Part shown: in pieces, positions 28,783 to 38,259 of the stretch
How positions within the stretch are numbered: the first letter of the stretch is position 1
How the letters are laid out: each line of letters starts with the position of its first letter
Origin: Ktedonobacteria bacterium brp13
GTDB taxonomy: Bacteria; Chloroflexota; Ktedonobacteria; Ktedonobacterales; Ktedonobacteraceae
Length of the DNA stretch: 64,000 nt
Assembly: GCA_015099395.1 (NCBI GenBank)
Contig: AP024096.1
Span: 496,001 to 560,000, forward strand
Direction of reading: 5' to 3'
Position numbers and translations under genes: made by a program
Notes under the pieces: generated by a model
Databases searched by the model: none
Seen by the model: the letters and a program-made list of their open reading frames with translations, nothing else
Told to the model about the DNA's origin: nothing

Positions 28783-28824
28783 TCTTCCGCTGTGCCCTGC
28801 CAGATGCCTGTGCACAGCGGAAGA
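28783..28824 (+). terminator. 12-bp stem hairpin between the two Hsp70 genes
   Basis: TCTTCCGCTGTG (28783-28794) pairs perfectly with CACAGCGGAAGA (28813-28824). No T-run follows on the plus strand; instead the hairpin ends about 37 nt before the next start. It could be a weak terminator, an attenuator or an mRNA processing site adjusting the Hsp70-vWA level relative to the genes upstream. Confidence 0.45.
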
Positions 28825-28861
28825 GAGGACACGCATCCATTCATGAGCAATGAGGTATAAC

Positions 28862-30934
28862 GTGGGAGCATTTATCGGCATCGATCTGGGAACTACCTAC
28901 TCTGTCGTGGCTTATGTCAATCCAGCAACCGGCCAGCCTGTCATTATTCGTAACGCAGCCAATAAAGCAATCACACCATCCGTTATCGCATTCGATAGCC
29001 AACCGCCACTCGTCGGAGATGAAGCCAAAGAGCGTCAACTGGCAGGTGAGACTGAGGTCGCTTCATTCTTTAAACGCAACATGGGCGACCCACATTACCT
29101 CTACACCTTTGCCGATAAAGACTACACACCGACGCAACTCTCAACGCTCATCATTCAGCATTTAAAGCAACTGGCAGAGCAGCATCTCCGACAAAAGGTA
29201 ACGCATGCCGTCATCACAGTACCAGCCTACTTTACGCATATTCAGCGCAGTGCCACCATCGAGGCCGGTGAGCAGGCCGGTCTACATATCCTCAAGATTA
29301 TTAGCGAACCAACCGCGGCGGCCCTCGCCTATGGGCTACGCCCGGGCGCAGCGCAGCGTGAACAACGTATCCTCGTCTATGATCTGGGCGGTGGTACCTT
29401 TGACATCTCACTGATCTCGATCTCAGAGCAAGAGCTCACAGTTATGGCGACCGAAGGCGATCATCAGCTCGGTGGCAAAGACTGGGATGATCGGCTCATC
29501 GCCTATATAGCAGAACAGTTCGAGCAAGAGTTCGCCAGCGAACTGATCGGCGACGACATCAATGAACTACGCGTACAGACAGAGCGCCTCAAGCACACAC
29601 TGAGCAGCAAAGAGAAGGCGGAGATTCGCGTCCATGCCGCCGGTCACACGGGTACCTATACCGTTACTCGTGCGTGCTTTGAAGAGCTGACACGCGATCT
29701 CGTTGAGCGCACCAGGACACTATCAGAGATGGCCTTGCACGAGAAGCAGTTATCCTGGAGTAATCTGGATGGTGTCCTGCTCGTCGGTGGCTCAACACGG
29801 ATGCCGATGATAGGAGAGCTAATCCAACACGTCTCCGGCAAACCACCGATGCGCGGTATCAATCCAGACGAAGCGGTCGCACTAGGAGCAGCAATCCAGG
29901 CAACGATGGAGAAAGAACGGGAAGACGATACAGAGTTTCTACTGGTCGGGCGCAAGCAGACGACCGATGTCATCGCACACAGCCTCGGCATGATCGCGGT
30001 CAGCGAGGATCATTCGCGCTACCGCAACAGCATCATCATCCGCAAGAATCTACCAATCCCCTCTGAACGCGCTCGCCCCTATATGCTGCGACTCAGATAC
30101 AACAACGACACACACCTGGAAGTCTACCTGACGCAAGGTGAAAACGAAGATCCACAGCAATGCGTCTACCTGGGTAGCTACATCTTCGAGCAGTTTCCCA
30201 AGATAGCGACCCGCGAAGCTATTCTCGACATCACCTACCGCTACGACAAGAACGGCATGGTCGAGATCTCAGCCGTCGAGCGCACAACCCGGCAATCCTT
30301 AAAAGTGACGGTGCTGCCAGTCCCGCCCGATGTGCCATTACGCTTCCTACAACACCCCGATGAGCAGCAGACGCAACGCGAGCACATAACCATCTATCTG
30401 GCCTTCGACCTTTCTGGTAGCATGCAAGGAGACCCCTTAGCAGCCGCAAAGCTAGCGGCAGAAGAGTTTGTCAATCAATGTGACCTCACCACAACCTCAA
30501 TCGGCCTCATCTCCTTCTCGGACCGTGTCTCCATCGATCTCATAGCAACCCAGAACGCCGACCAGATCTTCCAGAGTATCCAGTATCTCACCATCGGACG
30601 CACCGGTATCGAGAATAGCGGGCACCCATTTGATGCTATTGAAAACCTTTTAAGTACCGTCACAGGCAGACGCTACGCAGTCGTGCTAGCAGACGGAGTA
30701 TGGGAGCACCAGAAGAAAGTCATTCGCAAAGCACAGAAATGCCATGCCCAACAGATCGAAGTCATCGCAGTCGGCTTTGGAGCAGCCGACGAAAAATTCC
30801 TGCGAGCCATCGCCTCCTCCAGCGAACAGAGCCTCTTCACCGACCTGAGCCGGCTCAGCGAGACCTTCAGCACCATCGCACAAGAGATCACCGAAGCCAA
30901 TAGCCAGCATAGCAACCCACCAGGCATCTTCTAA
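28862..30934 (+). CDS. Hsp70-vWA fusion protein
   Basis: The 690-residue protein combines a complete Hsp70 ATPase domain (FIGIDLGTTYSVVAYV, EPTAAALAYGL, VYDLGGGTFDISLI, LLVGGSTRMPMI) and substrate-binding beta region with a C-terminal von Willebrand A domain (about 500-685). The vWA domain has an intact metal site: FDLSGSMQG (DxSxS) with further positions in TIGRTGIENSG and LADGV. vWA domains bind metal-dependent protein partners. The GTG at 28862 has GAGG 6 nt upstream; an in-frame ATG at 28850 lacks a good site but adds only four residues. The two Hsp70s in tandem suggest division of labour, this one recruiting a specific ligand. Confidence 0.85.
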   Translation: MGAFIGIDLGTTYSVVAYVNPATGQPVIIRNAANKAITPSVIAFDSQPPLVGDEAKERQLAGETEVASFFKRNMGDPHYLYTFADKDYTPTQLSTLIIQHLKQLAEQHLRQKVTHAVITVPAYFTHIQRSATIEAGEQAGLHILKIISEPTAAALAYGLRPGAAQREQRILVYDLGGGTFDISLISISEQELTVMATEGDHQLGGKDWDDRLIAYIAEQFEQEFASELIGDDINELRVQTERLKHTLSSKEKAEIRVHAAGHTGTYTVTRACFEELTRDLVERTRTLSEMALHEKQLSWSNLDGVLLVGGSTRMPMIGELIQHVSGKPPMRGINPDEAVALGAAIQATMEKEREDDTEFLLVGRKQTTDVIAHSLGMIAVSEDHSRYRNSIIIRKNLPIPSERARPYMLRLRYNNDTHLEVYLTQGENEDPQQCVYLGSYIFEQFPKIATREAILDITYRYDKNGMVEISAVERTTRQSLKVTVLPVPPDVPLRFLQHPDEQQTQREHITIYLAFDLSGSMQGDPLAAAKLAAEEFVNQCDLTTTSIGLISFSDRVSIDLIATQNADQIFQSIQYLTIGRTGIENSGHPFDAIENLLSTVTGRRYAVVLADGVWEHQKKVIRKAQKCHAQQIEVIAVGFGAADEKFLRAIASSSEQSLFTDLSRLSETFSTIAQEITEANSQHSNPPGIF

Positions 30935-31028
30935 TGTGGAGAGCGTTAGCTTACAGCATTACGCACGGATTCTCTACATCAACCTTTTGTGTATAAACAA
31001 GGAGGTTGATGTAGAGATCGCGAACATA

Positions 31029-31814
31029 CTAGCGATTGAAGAAAAACACATCTACTTCGACAGTATTCAGTTGACTACCACCATTAAACAGATGCTTGTA
31101 GCGCACGGCATCATGAAGTGGAGCAAAACCCCGCTGACCGTACTGGATAAGGATGTCAGACACTGCATCACTGATATTCTGAGCTGTACCTACATCATCA
31201 GGAAGAACTGGTGCACCACCATAAACGAGGATCAATCCTACACGCCGATGCACAGGAAAAATACCACGGTAAGCATCATTTTGTATCTGATTAACCGCTG
31301 CAGGAGTCTTAGCTATAACCGCATTATAGTCATCGACTGTCCATGTAAATGTCTTTGGCGTGAGATCCAGCTTGAGTGGTTCAAGGGCGCACTTCCAGAA
31401 GACAGGGACGGGTTGAGCGCTGCGGGAACCGGCAAAAGTGAACGAACCGGTCTGACATGGAATATTGCTGATCGTTACGGCAGTGGCAGTCCCACCTGGT
31501 GTGAGTTGGCCCTGTAGCGGGGCAAATGCAATATTAGTCTGGGTCATATCGGTAGAGGCATGCCAGGTCATACTGCCCTCAGAGCTGGACGTCTCGCTGA
31601 CGGTCAGCATACATTGATAGTTGTTGCCTGTTGCTTTACATTCTTTGCTGGTCGGTCCCAGCGAATTTACAGAGACCTTTAAGGCAGGAGGTGGTATCAA
31701 TCTTGGTTGGATACCCGGTATTGAAGCCAGGAAGATCACCATCAATCCTAGCAGGAGATCCGCGAACAACCAGCCACTCAGCAATACCGTATCGCGCACC
31801 ACGAATTTCTGCAT
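31029..31814 (-). CDS. MotB/ZorB-like single-span membrane protein
   Basis: The 261-residue protein has one N-terminal membrane span (about 9-31) containing WLFADLLLGLMVIFL. An Asp (Asp19) in this position, after a Trp, is the hallmark of MotB/ZorB/TolR stator proteins, where it carries protons. The remainder is extracytoplasmic: a beta-rich region to about 170, then a C-terminal domain (GLILVYGG, VSDILIQYG, VEVDVFFFN) reminiscent of OmpA/MotB peptidoglycan-binding folds but not clearly matching. GAAGGA precedes the start. It lies 22 bp after the 2-TM coiled-coil gene, its likely partner. The stator role is inferred. Confidence 0.6.
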   Translation of the reverse strand: MQKFVVRDTVLLSGWLFADLLLGLMVIFLASIPGIQPRLIPPPALKVSVNSLGPTSKECKATGNNYQCMLTVSETSSSEGSMTWHASTDMTQTNIAFAPLQGQLTPGGTATAVTISNIPCQTGSFTFAGSRSAQPVPVFWKCALEPLKLDLTPKTFTWTVDDYNAVIAKTPAAVNQIQNDAYRGIFPVHRRVGLILVYGGAPVLPDDVGTAQNISDAVSDILIQYGQRGFAPLHDAVRYKHLFNGGSQLNTVEVDVFFFNR

Positions 31815-31836
31815 AGCTATCCTTCTCTCTTGCTGC

Positions 31837-33135
31837 TTACGGTTTGCTGGGTGCTAAAGCACCATATTGACGAACGAGATCATCCATCTGCACATTAATG
31901 GAGTTAAGCTCGGTATGCCAGCGCTCCAGTAGATCCACGGTCTGACCGAGTTTATCAGCGGCTTCGTAGACACGATTGGTAATCTGACGCTGCGACTCGT
32001 GTTCGTCTTTCATGAGATCGAGATAGTTGCGATAGCCATCCTGTAGATCTGTCACGGTCCTTGTCAGTTCGTTCTCCTGAGTAGAACTCTGCTTGACCGC
32101 CTGCTGTAACGTCTCCATCGAGACGCGGAGCTCCTCGCCCCAGTGCTCCTGTGCATGGACCGAAGCATCCTGTGACTTGACTTGCTGGCGCAGAAGATCC
32201 AGGCTATCCTCGAAATTCTTGACCAACAGATCTTGCTGTGTGGCCAGAGCGGCGATCGGACTGGTGAGCTGGCTGGTCGTTGTCTGCAACGTACTGATCG
32301 TCTGGTTGAGTGTCGTGGTCGTACCACTCATCTGGGCAGCGGAGCTCGCCACACCATTCATACTATTGCGTAAATCAACCTTAAAGGCATCGAACAAGCG
32401 CGTCTCCTGCGATTGGCGATCTGCCAGCTTCGCAATCTCAATGCGCTCCTCTTTGATCTGCTGCACCAGCTCACCAACAGTCGTACGAAAATCAACAATC
32501 AACTTATCGAAACGGCTCACAAAGTTGGTCGGCTCGGTCCAACTCTTAGTCGTCAAATTCAGACGTGCACCTGTGAGCGCGTGATTCAATTCATCCTCTA
32601 GATTCAGCGCCTCCTGCTCACGCTTACGCTGCGTCACACTGGCGTAGTAGGAGACAAACGCGGTCAGTAACAGTACCAGGGATAAAATGACAAAGTCGAT
32701 GGTAGCGACTGAGCTGAAGGATTGCAGACCGCTCAAACGACCATAGAAGCCCTGCTGCCAGAGTAACACAAAGGGGAGATTGCTCTTATCAGGTTCTTGC
32801 TGTACAAGATCGCTATAGGCAGAGGCGGCACTTGAAATACCAAACCAGGTAACGATCAGAGGCGCGAAGATCAGAATGTTACGCACAAGCTCAGCGACCG
32901 CTACAGGGCCTTCTTTCTTGGGTTGATTACGGTAGCGATTCACAATAACAGGAATATTCACCATCGAATAGATATCGCTCGCGGCCCAGGCATCCGAATA
33001 TGAACCACCACCAACCGCATCGGCTAACTCCAGCAAACGATTAGCGGAGCGTGGATCATGCTTCTCAATCTTCTTCGCAGCCCCTTCGAGGTCTGCACGA
33101 ACAGTACCTTTTGCATAATAGCTCGATGTTGCCAT
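31837..33135 (-). CDS. Two-span membrane protein with long coiled-coil tail (ZorA/MotA-like candidate)
   Basis: The 432-residue protein has a soluble N-terminal region (1-80), two predicted membrane spans (about 82-105 and 143-166) and a long C-terminal coiled coil (about 170-425) rich in Q, T, L and E. No enzymatic motif is visible. The topology resembles ZorA of the Zorya system (membrane part plus long cytoplasmic tail), although MotA/ZorA proteins have more spans. The neighbouring MotB-like gene supports a stator-type pair. Alternatively the coil could simply tether cytoplasmic partners to the membrane. There is no family name I can give with certainty. Confidence 0.55.
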   Translation of the reverse strand: MATSSYYAKGTVRADLEGAAKKIEKHDPRSANRLLELADAVGGGSYSDAWAASDIYSMVNIPVIVNRYRNQPKKEGPVAVAELVRNILIFAPLIVTWFGISSAASAYSDLVQQEPDKSNLPFVLLWQQGFYGRLSGLQSFSSVATIDFVILSLVLLLTAFVSYYASVTQRKREQEALNLEDELNHALTGARLNLTTKSWTEPTNFVSRFDKLIVDFRTTVGELVQQIKEERIEIAKLADRQSQETRLFDAFKVDLRNSMNGVASSAAQMSGTTTTLNQTISTLQTTTSQLTSPIAALATQQDLLVKNFEDSLDLLRQQVKSQDASVHAQEHWGEELRVSMETLQQAVKQSSTQENELTRTVTDLQDGYRNYLDLMKDEHESQRQITNRVYEAADKLGQTVDLLERWHTELNSINVQMDDLVRQYGALAPSKP

Positions 33136-33230
33136 AAACTTTTGCTCTTTCTATATATGAGATATGAGAACAATGGAATAATGTATTCAAGATAAAACCA
33201 GGAAGACCCATCGAACATGATAGGCCTGCC

Positions 33231-36200
33231 CTATTTAGAGGTATTGCACCACTCATAGAAGGATTGTCCGCAACATTCATTCAAATAAAGAATAAAAAGA
33301 CGCAGCTTTACAAATACCTCAATAGTCTGCCTGATCTGCATATTTTGCTCAGGAGTAATCGTTATATTCGTAGTAAAAAGCACCTTTGTATCGGGTGTTA
33401 TACCTTTTTTTATTATTTTCTTCATATCAAGCAGCAATTTCTTATCGTCCAAAGCTTGCTGACAATAATGGTTAACCGTATCCTCGTGAAAGTATTTCGC
33501 TAACTCTGGTCGCTGATTAAGCTTTTCATCTACTACTTCTTTATCAAGAATAGTGACGTTATCATAGATAATTTCTAGATTAACAGAATCAGGATCTTTC
33601 TCAATCAAACAGTAACTTAACTGACTCTGTTCATCGCTTAAAGCCTGACGAAAAGCAGACGCCTGCCCACTATGCTCTTTTTCATTCTTTTTATCTTCAG
33701 CCTCAATCTCTTTTTCAATACTCTTCAAGCGGGCATGCAGATAAGGCTCTTTAAACAAGCGAAGAACGTCAAGCATAGCCATCGATGATTGTACTGCAGC
33801 ATCAGGCATCTGTGTTACCGATGCGTCATGATAACTCCAGAAAGACTCGTTGTTTTCATGACCACCACCCGCTGAAGCGGCGTCGGTAGTTGCAGAGAGA
33901 GTAGATGCTGATGGCTGCGTTTCCATGGGAACAGCATACGTGATGGGTGGTTGCACTTCGACCGGAGAAGCAGCCTGCACATCTGATAGCTGCACATCTG
34001 TTCTAGGAGAGACAGGTGTTAGCATAGAATGGTCATGTAAAGGAGCATCAACGTTTTTTGGTCGCAATTGCAATTTTTCACTATTTACAGTTAGAGTATC
34101 ATCGTATTGCTGTAGAAGTTCTTTACAGAGACGTATCAAAGCTGGTAAGACGCGCAAAACCTGCGCATCTTCATCGATCAAGTTCTGTCGATAGTACATA
34201 TAACCAATCACAGCGCTACAGGCTTGCTGGTCACTGTGTAAAAACTCGTTAAAGATATTCGTAACTATTCGCCTGTTACTTTTAACATCCTTATCACAAG
34301 CTACGATAAGATATGGGCAAATCTGCTTCTCATCAAGAACGTCACTATGAGCATAATTCGTAGCAAGCGCACAGAGTAGGTCGCCCTTTTCCTGATCGAC
34401 AAATTTCTGACCAACGCGGATGGCACAACGCAAACGGTCTTCCTTATCAGCAGCAGTTCGTACTAATAAGCTATAGATAGTAGGAGTAGGAGCATCTAAT
34501 AATTTTTGCCGTTTTTGCGCCGAAAGAACTCGCGTTAATAACTTATCAACAGTATCGAGGTCAGACCAACCCAATTGTGAACCCCCAATACGTATCCAAT
34601 AATGATCTTCAATTTGCTGTATAAGGTGATCATCTCTGAATTCTTTGCGTGCACGATACAAGTCGCGAAGAATCTTTTGATCACCTTGATCATCTTCTTC
34701 AATTGGACGCGGAGAGACGACATCAAGAAACTGGTGGATCACTTCTTTCACCGTATTGCAATCAGGTATCTTCAACAAGACAGGATACGTTTTTTTGACA
34801 AGGCTATAGGCATCCCATTTGCCCAGTTGTGCCTCATGCAACAGTGCTTCAATATCTCCGGGCAAAGTCTGGTCATCGAACGTGAGAGAAGCAGTAGGCT
34901 CTATAGGGGTAGTATTAAGGAGACGGACAACAAGTTCTCTCATCTTATAACTATCAAAGCGCTGTGTAATGATGTCAGCAATAAAAGCGATAGCAGACGT
35001 ACGATCCCTTGGCTTGAGCCAGAGCTCAGAGGTTGCATCGGAGAAAAGTGGAAAAAAGTACTCAATATTCGTCATCATCTTTTCAGGGAAGGACACGTTC
35101 CTACTGTACATAGAGATCAATGTTGCTCTAATAAATTTACACATCCATGTGTCAGGAAATAAGGGTTGCCCAGGAGAGTTTTTAACCCATCCCTTGCGCA
35201 TATTTATCTGCTGATCAAGGATATATGCAAGATTTTGCCAGGTACGAGGATGCCAGGGAGATAGATGCTTTAGTTCAATCTGGTCCGCCATATGCACCCA
35301 ACGATCAAGCAAGAACATATGTTGCTGCTGGGTAAACAAAGCATAGGCATTTTGTTGGATACTCTGGAAATAGGTATAGTGCGACACGAGCAATTGCAAC
35401 CAGGGTTCAGCATGCTCCTTATACTTTGGGGGAGCAACGGTCTCTAGCATATACAGCATATTCATCCAGGGGTCTGCTTGAGCAAGTGTGTATACGCCCT
35501 GACGCAGGCTGAGATGAGCGGTGGCCTCCTTGACGAGGGTCTTTGCAAGCTGCTGCAACGCCGACTTGATGCGAATGTCACTACTACGTTGTAAGTTCTG
35601 AATATGCCCCCTATCAACAATGCGCTGCCACAATGTAAAATCTTGCCGTGCATACTCAATGAGCTGGTACTGAAGTGCTTCGTTGTCAAGGTAGAGCGCG
35701 GACAGATCTTCATTGCCGAGTATCTCCTCAATCATGGCGAGCGAAGTCTGCCCCGCTGCGATCTTCATAGCGCTTGCAGCAGCAAAGCGCAGGAAAGCAG
35801 CAACATCAGGGGAAATATACTTCTCAGCAACGGTCAAAAACTCGCCGAGTCGCGCACTATCATCATTATTGGCAAGGTATGGAGCAGCGTAGTAAGCATA
35901 ATCGGCAATAGGCTGGTTGCTTAGCGCTGGTGCGGGTTGGAGGCAATTGATGGCGAAGCCTTCTGCGCTTTCAAAGGTGGAAGGGAAGCCACGCGGCATC
36001 TCTCGCGTAGCTGAGAGGCAAGAGCCAACGATTACGGCAGATGAGGAACGCAGGTCGGCTTCGTAGGTGCTGAAGGTGAGGGTGCGCTGTAAATTCACAG
36101 GGAGACCGCGCGTTAAGGCCCAGATCAGCGCAGCCACTTCATCAGAGGAAGCTGCAACGATATAGATCTTCTGGCCTTCTTTGCGCGCAAGAAAGGCATA

Positions 36201-36713
36201 GAGCATGGCTGGGATGTACGCCTGCACCTGTGTTAAGATACGATCCTCTGGTGGACAAAACTCGAAGTCGTCATAGGACATCAGACCGAGCTCCGTTGAG
36301 ACCTGCTCACCAGGATCTTTCAGCTGCCAGATAGGCGAACGATAGAGCTCGATAACTTCAGCTGGCGAGATGTTGCGCGAGAAGTCAGCAAGCAGGTGGC
36401 AGAAGAACGACCCGGGCCGACCGTAGATATCTTTGCCAGCATGCACTTTATGGACAAGGATACGCTCTCTAGTGGCTCCAGGCGTATCGATGAGCGCCAG
36501 GCAACAGGGCGTATTTTCTGGCGTTGCCTGATACGCATCGGTCCCACGTGGAAGGTCATAGCGCAGATGCTTATCCAGCTCCTGAAAACGCTTGCCATGC
36601 ACATCGGTCAGTGCAGGAGAAGCGGCACGCACGCGAAAACCAACCCCGCCATTGATGCCAACAGTTGACCAGGTATACCATAATTGCTCAAATTGTTCGT
36701 CTTGCTCTGCCAT
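33231..36713 (-). CDS. Giant GTPase-associated protein (GAP1-type)
   Basis: At 1160 residues this is the largest gene of the block. Its N-terminal region (WYTWSTVGINGGVGFRVRAAS, then HLRYDLPRGTDA, CLALIDTPGATRERILVHK and YGRPGSFFCHLLAD) matches the family known as GTPase-associated protein 1, N-terminal domain type 2. That family is found next to 'double-GTPase' genes in many bacteria. The middle is helical and the last 250 residues are charged. Function is unproven; it may be a GTPase regulator or effector scaffold. It sits between a zinc-ribbon GTPase and the 2-TM coiled-coil gene on the same strand, as expected for that association. Confidence 0.7.
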   Translation of the reverse strand: MAEQDEQFEQLWYTWSTVGINGGVGFRVRAASPALTDVHGKRFQELDKHLRYDLPRGTDAYQATPENTPCCLALIDTPGATRERILVHKVHAGKDIYGRPGSFFCHLLADFSRNISPAEVIELYRSPIWQLKDPGEQVSTELGLMSYDDFEFCPPEDRILTQVQAYIPAMLYAFLARKEGQKIYIVAASSDEVAALIWALTRGLPVNLQRTLTFSTYEADLRSSSAVIVGSCLSATREMPRGFPSTFESAEGFAINCLQPAPALSNQPIADYAYYAAPYLANNDDSARLGEFLTVAEKYISPDVAAFLRFAAASAMKIAAGQTSLAMIEEILGNEDLSALYLDNEALQYQLIEYARQDFTLWQRIVDRGHIQNLQRSSDIRIKSALQQLAKTLVKEATAHLSLRQGVYTLAQADPWMNMLYMLETVAPPKYKEHAEPWLQLLVSHYTYFQSIQQNAYALFTQQQHMFLLDRWVHMADQIELKHLSPWHPRTWQNLAYILDQQINMRKGWVKNSPGQPLFPDTWMCKFIRATLISMYSRNVSFPEKMMTNIEYFFPLFSDATSELWLKPRDRTSAIAFIADIITQRFDSYKMRELVVRLLNTTPIEPTASLTFDDQTLPGDIEALLHEAQLGKWDAYSLVKKTYPVLLKIPDCNTVKEVIHQFLDVVSPRPIEEDDQGDQKILRDLYRARKEFRDDHLIQQIEDHYWIRIGGSQLGWSDLDTVDKLLTRVLSAQKRQKLLDAPTPTIYSLLVRTAADKEDRLRCAIRVGQKFVDQEKGDLLCALATNYAHSDVLDEKQICPYLIVACDKDVKSNRRIVTNIFNEFLHSDQQACSAVIGYMYYRQNLIDEDAQVLRVLPALIRLCKELLQQYDDTLTVNSEKLQLRPKNVDAPLHDHSMLTPVSPRTDVQLSDVQAASPVEVQPPITYAVPMETQPSASTLSATTDAASAGGGHENNESFWSYHDASVTQMPDAAVQSSMAMLDVLRLFKEPYLHARLKSIEKEIEAEDKKNEKEHSGQASAFRQALSDEQSQLSYCLIEKDPDSVNLEIIYDNVTILDKEVVDEKLNQRPELAKYFHEDTVNHYCQQALDDKKLLLDMKKIIKKGITPDTKVLFTTNITITPEQNMQIRQTIEVFVKLRLFILYLNECCGQSFYEWCNTSK

Positions 36714-36806
36714 ATCGCTTCTATCACCATTCCAGGGGAGATACTATTCCTACCCGGCTAACACCTCAATACGATTTTTGAGTATGCCCATCTAATAAAG
36801 AGAGTT

Positions 36807-37943
36807 CTATACAGATTGGATAATACCAATCTTCCAGAGCGCCCACAGCAGGGGATCAAGACAACGCAGCGGACGCACCTCTCCAAAGTGACCTGTTGAG
36901 TCGGGCGAGGCACCGGTCGCCGAGAGTGCGAAGAACGATGCATTTTCGTAGTCTTCACTGGCGTGCAATAGCGCGGTCTCGTTGTAGGTCTGGAGCAGTT
37001 CGCGGACTTCACGATCGATATCCGTATACATTGTAGGATCAATAGCGTTCGTGTAATTCTCGTATTGCAAGAACCGTGGTGTCTGGCGGTTGCGTTTCAA
37101 CGGATACTTTAACACGTCAGATTTGGAGAGTGCGATAGCGACCGGGGTCGAGATGCGTGCATTTTGCGCCAGTCCGCGTGTACTCCTGAAGGTCTGCAAG
37201 ACGCGGTTGAAGACAGCCGTCGAACTTTCACGTACCTGCGCGGGCCGCAGGTAGGAAGGCAGTTCGTTCACGATACCAGGCATAGTCATCGGATCAACCA
37301 GGAAGATGATCGCTGAGGCAAAGGCCACATAGGGACTATATTGCACCATACGCGTCGTCTGGGCGAAGTCCTCACCAGAGGCGTCGTAGAAGAGCAGATT
37401 CAACGTCCCGTCTACATGGGATGCTGCGCCTTTAGCAAAGGTAAGCTCATAGACGAGCGGTGGATTCTTCTTCTCTTTGGCCTGTGGAGTCTGTAGAATC
37501 TGCTGCTTACGCACATAGATAGGGGTATAGAATGTCTCTCGGAAACGCTCATCGGTATCATCCAGTCCAACGATCTTGCTACAGCCCAATACCTGCTGCG
37601 CGTGCCGCGTCAGTTGATCGATACACGAAGCAATATAGTGACTCTTGCCGGCGTTGACGTCCCCAATAATAGCAATGGTATAGTTGCGCGTGCGCTCGAT
37701 ATTATAGGGAAAGAGGTAGTTACACTCAGGATTGGGGCAGCAGCGGCGGGCATGTTCATACGTATATTTAGCACCGACCAGGGGCGGCACATTTAAGCGA
37801 GAAAGCAGCCCTTGCTTTGGCTGCTCCAGAACTTTTCCACTCATCGTCGTCGAGTAGATCGCGCATTCACCAGGATAGAACGACGCACCGCAGGCAGGGC
37901 AAGTATGTTGTTGAAAAGGTTTTAGCAGTGAAAGCATACTCAT
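36807..37943 (-). CDS. Zinc-ribbon P-loop GTPase (double-GTPase 2-type), first paralogue
   Basis: The 378-residue protein starts with a zinc-binding region (CPACG and later CCPNPEC) and then has a GTPase fold: Walker A IIGDVNAGKSHY (Lys100), the G3-like LLFYDASGEDF, and IALSKSDVL in the NKxD (G4) position, which specifies guanine. The pattern matches double-GTPase 2-type proteins that travel with GAP1. ATG 37943 was used because the longer frame to 37988 would need a TTG start. It is divergent from the J-like gene and is the first gene of the minus-strand block with GAP1. A second paralogue lies at 41.4 kb. Confidence 0.75.
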   Translation of the reverse strand: MSMLSLLKPFQQHTCPACGASFYPGECAIYSTTMSGKVLEQPKQGLLSRLNVPPLVGAKYTYEHARRCCPNPECNYLFPYNIERTRNYTIAIIGDVNAGKSHYIASCIDQLTRHAQQVLGCSKIVGLDDTDERFRETFYTPIYVRKQQILQTPQAKEKKNPPLVYELTFAKGAASHVDGTLNLLFYDASGEDFAQTTRMVQYSPYVAFASAIIFLVDPMTMPGIVNELPSYLRPAQVRESSTAVFNRVLQTFRSTRGLAQNARISTPVAIALSKSDVLKYPLKRNRQTPRFLQYENYTNAIDPTMYTDIDREVRELLQTYNETALLHASEDYENASFFALSATGASPDSTGHFGEVRPLRCLDPLLWALWKIGIIQSV

Positions 37944-38259
37944 ATTATTGAAATGAATTCCTTTACATGATACTAAAAATGAATTCAAGATTGCGGCATC
38001 AACTAAATTTGAGTTTATAAGTGCATTATGAAAATGTATTGCCTTATTAGCTTTTCCCGCCAGCTTTTTACGCTTCTCAATGTCAGTAAATAGAAGAACA
38101 TAATATTGACATAATTATACCCATCCCCTACAATAATGCCAGGGAAAGGCAAAGGATTGAATAGCGCTCAATGAATTGAACGATGCTCACACATCTGCTA
38201 ACCCCAAAATTAATAATAACTTATCAATGTTTATATTGCAATACTCATAGAAAAATAGC
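37944..38259. promoter_or_regulatory. Divergent intergenic region between GTPase and J-like genes
   Basis: These 316 bp separate diverging genes of the same system and must carry both promoters. The sequence is AT-rich. I see no strong inverted repeat or clear hexamer pair, and no gene. Confidence 0.4.
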
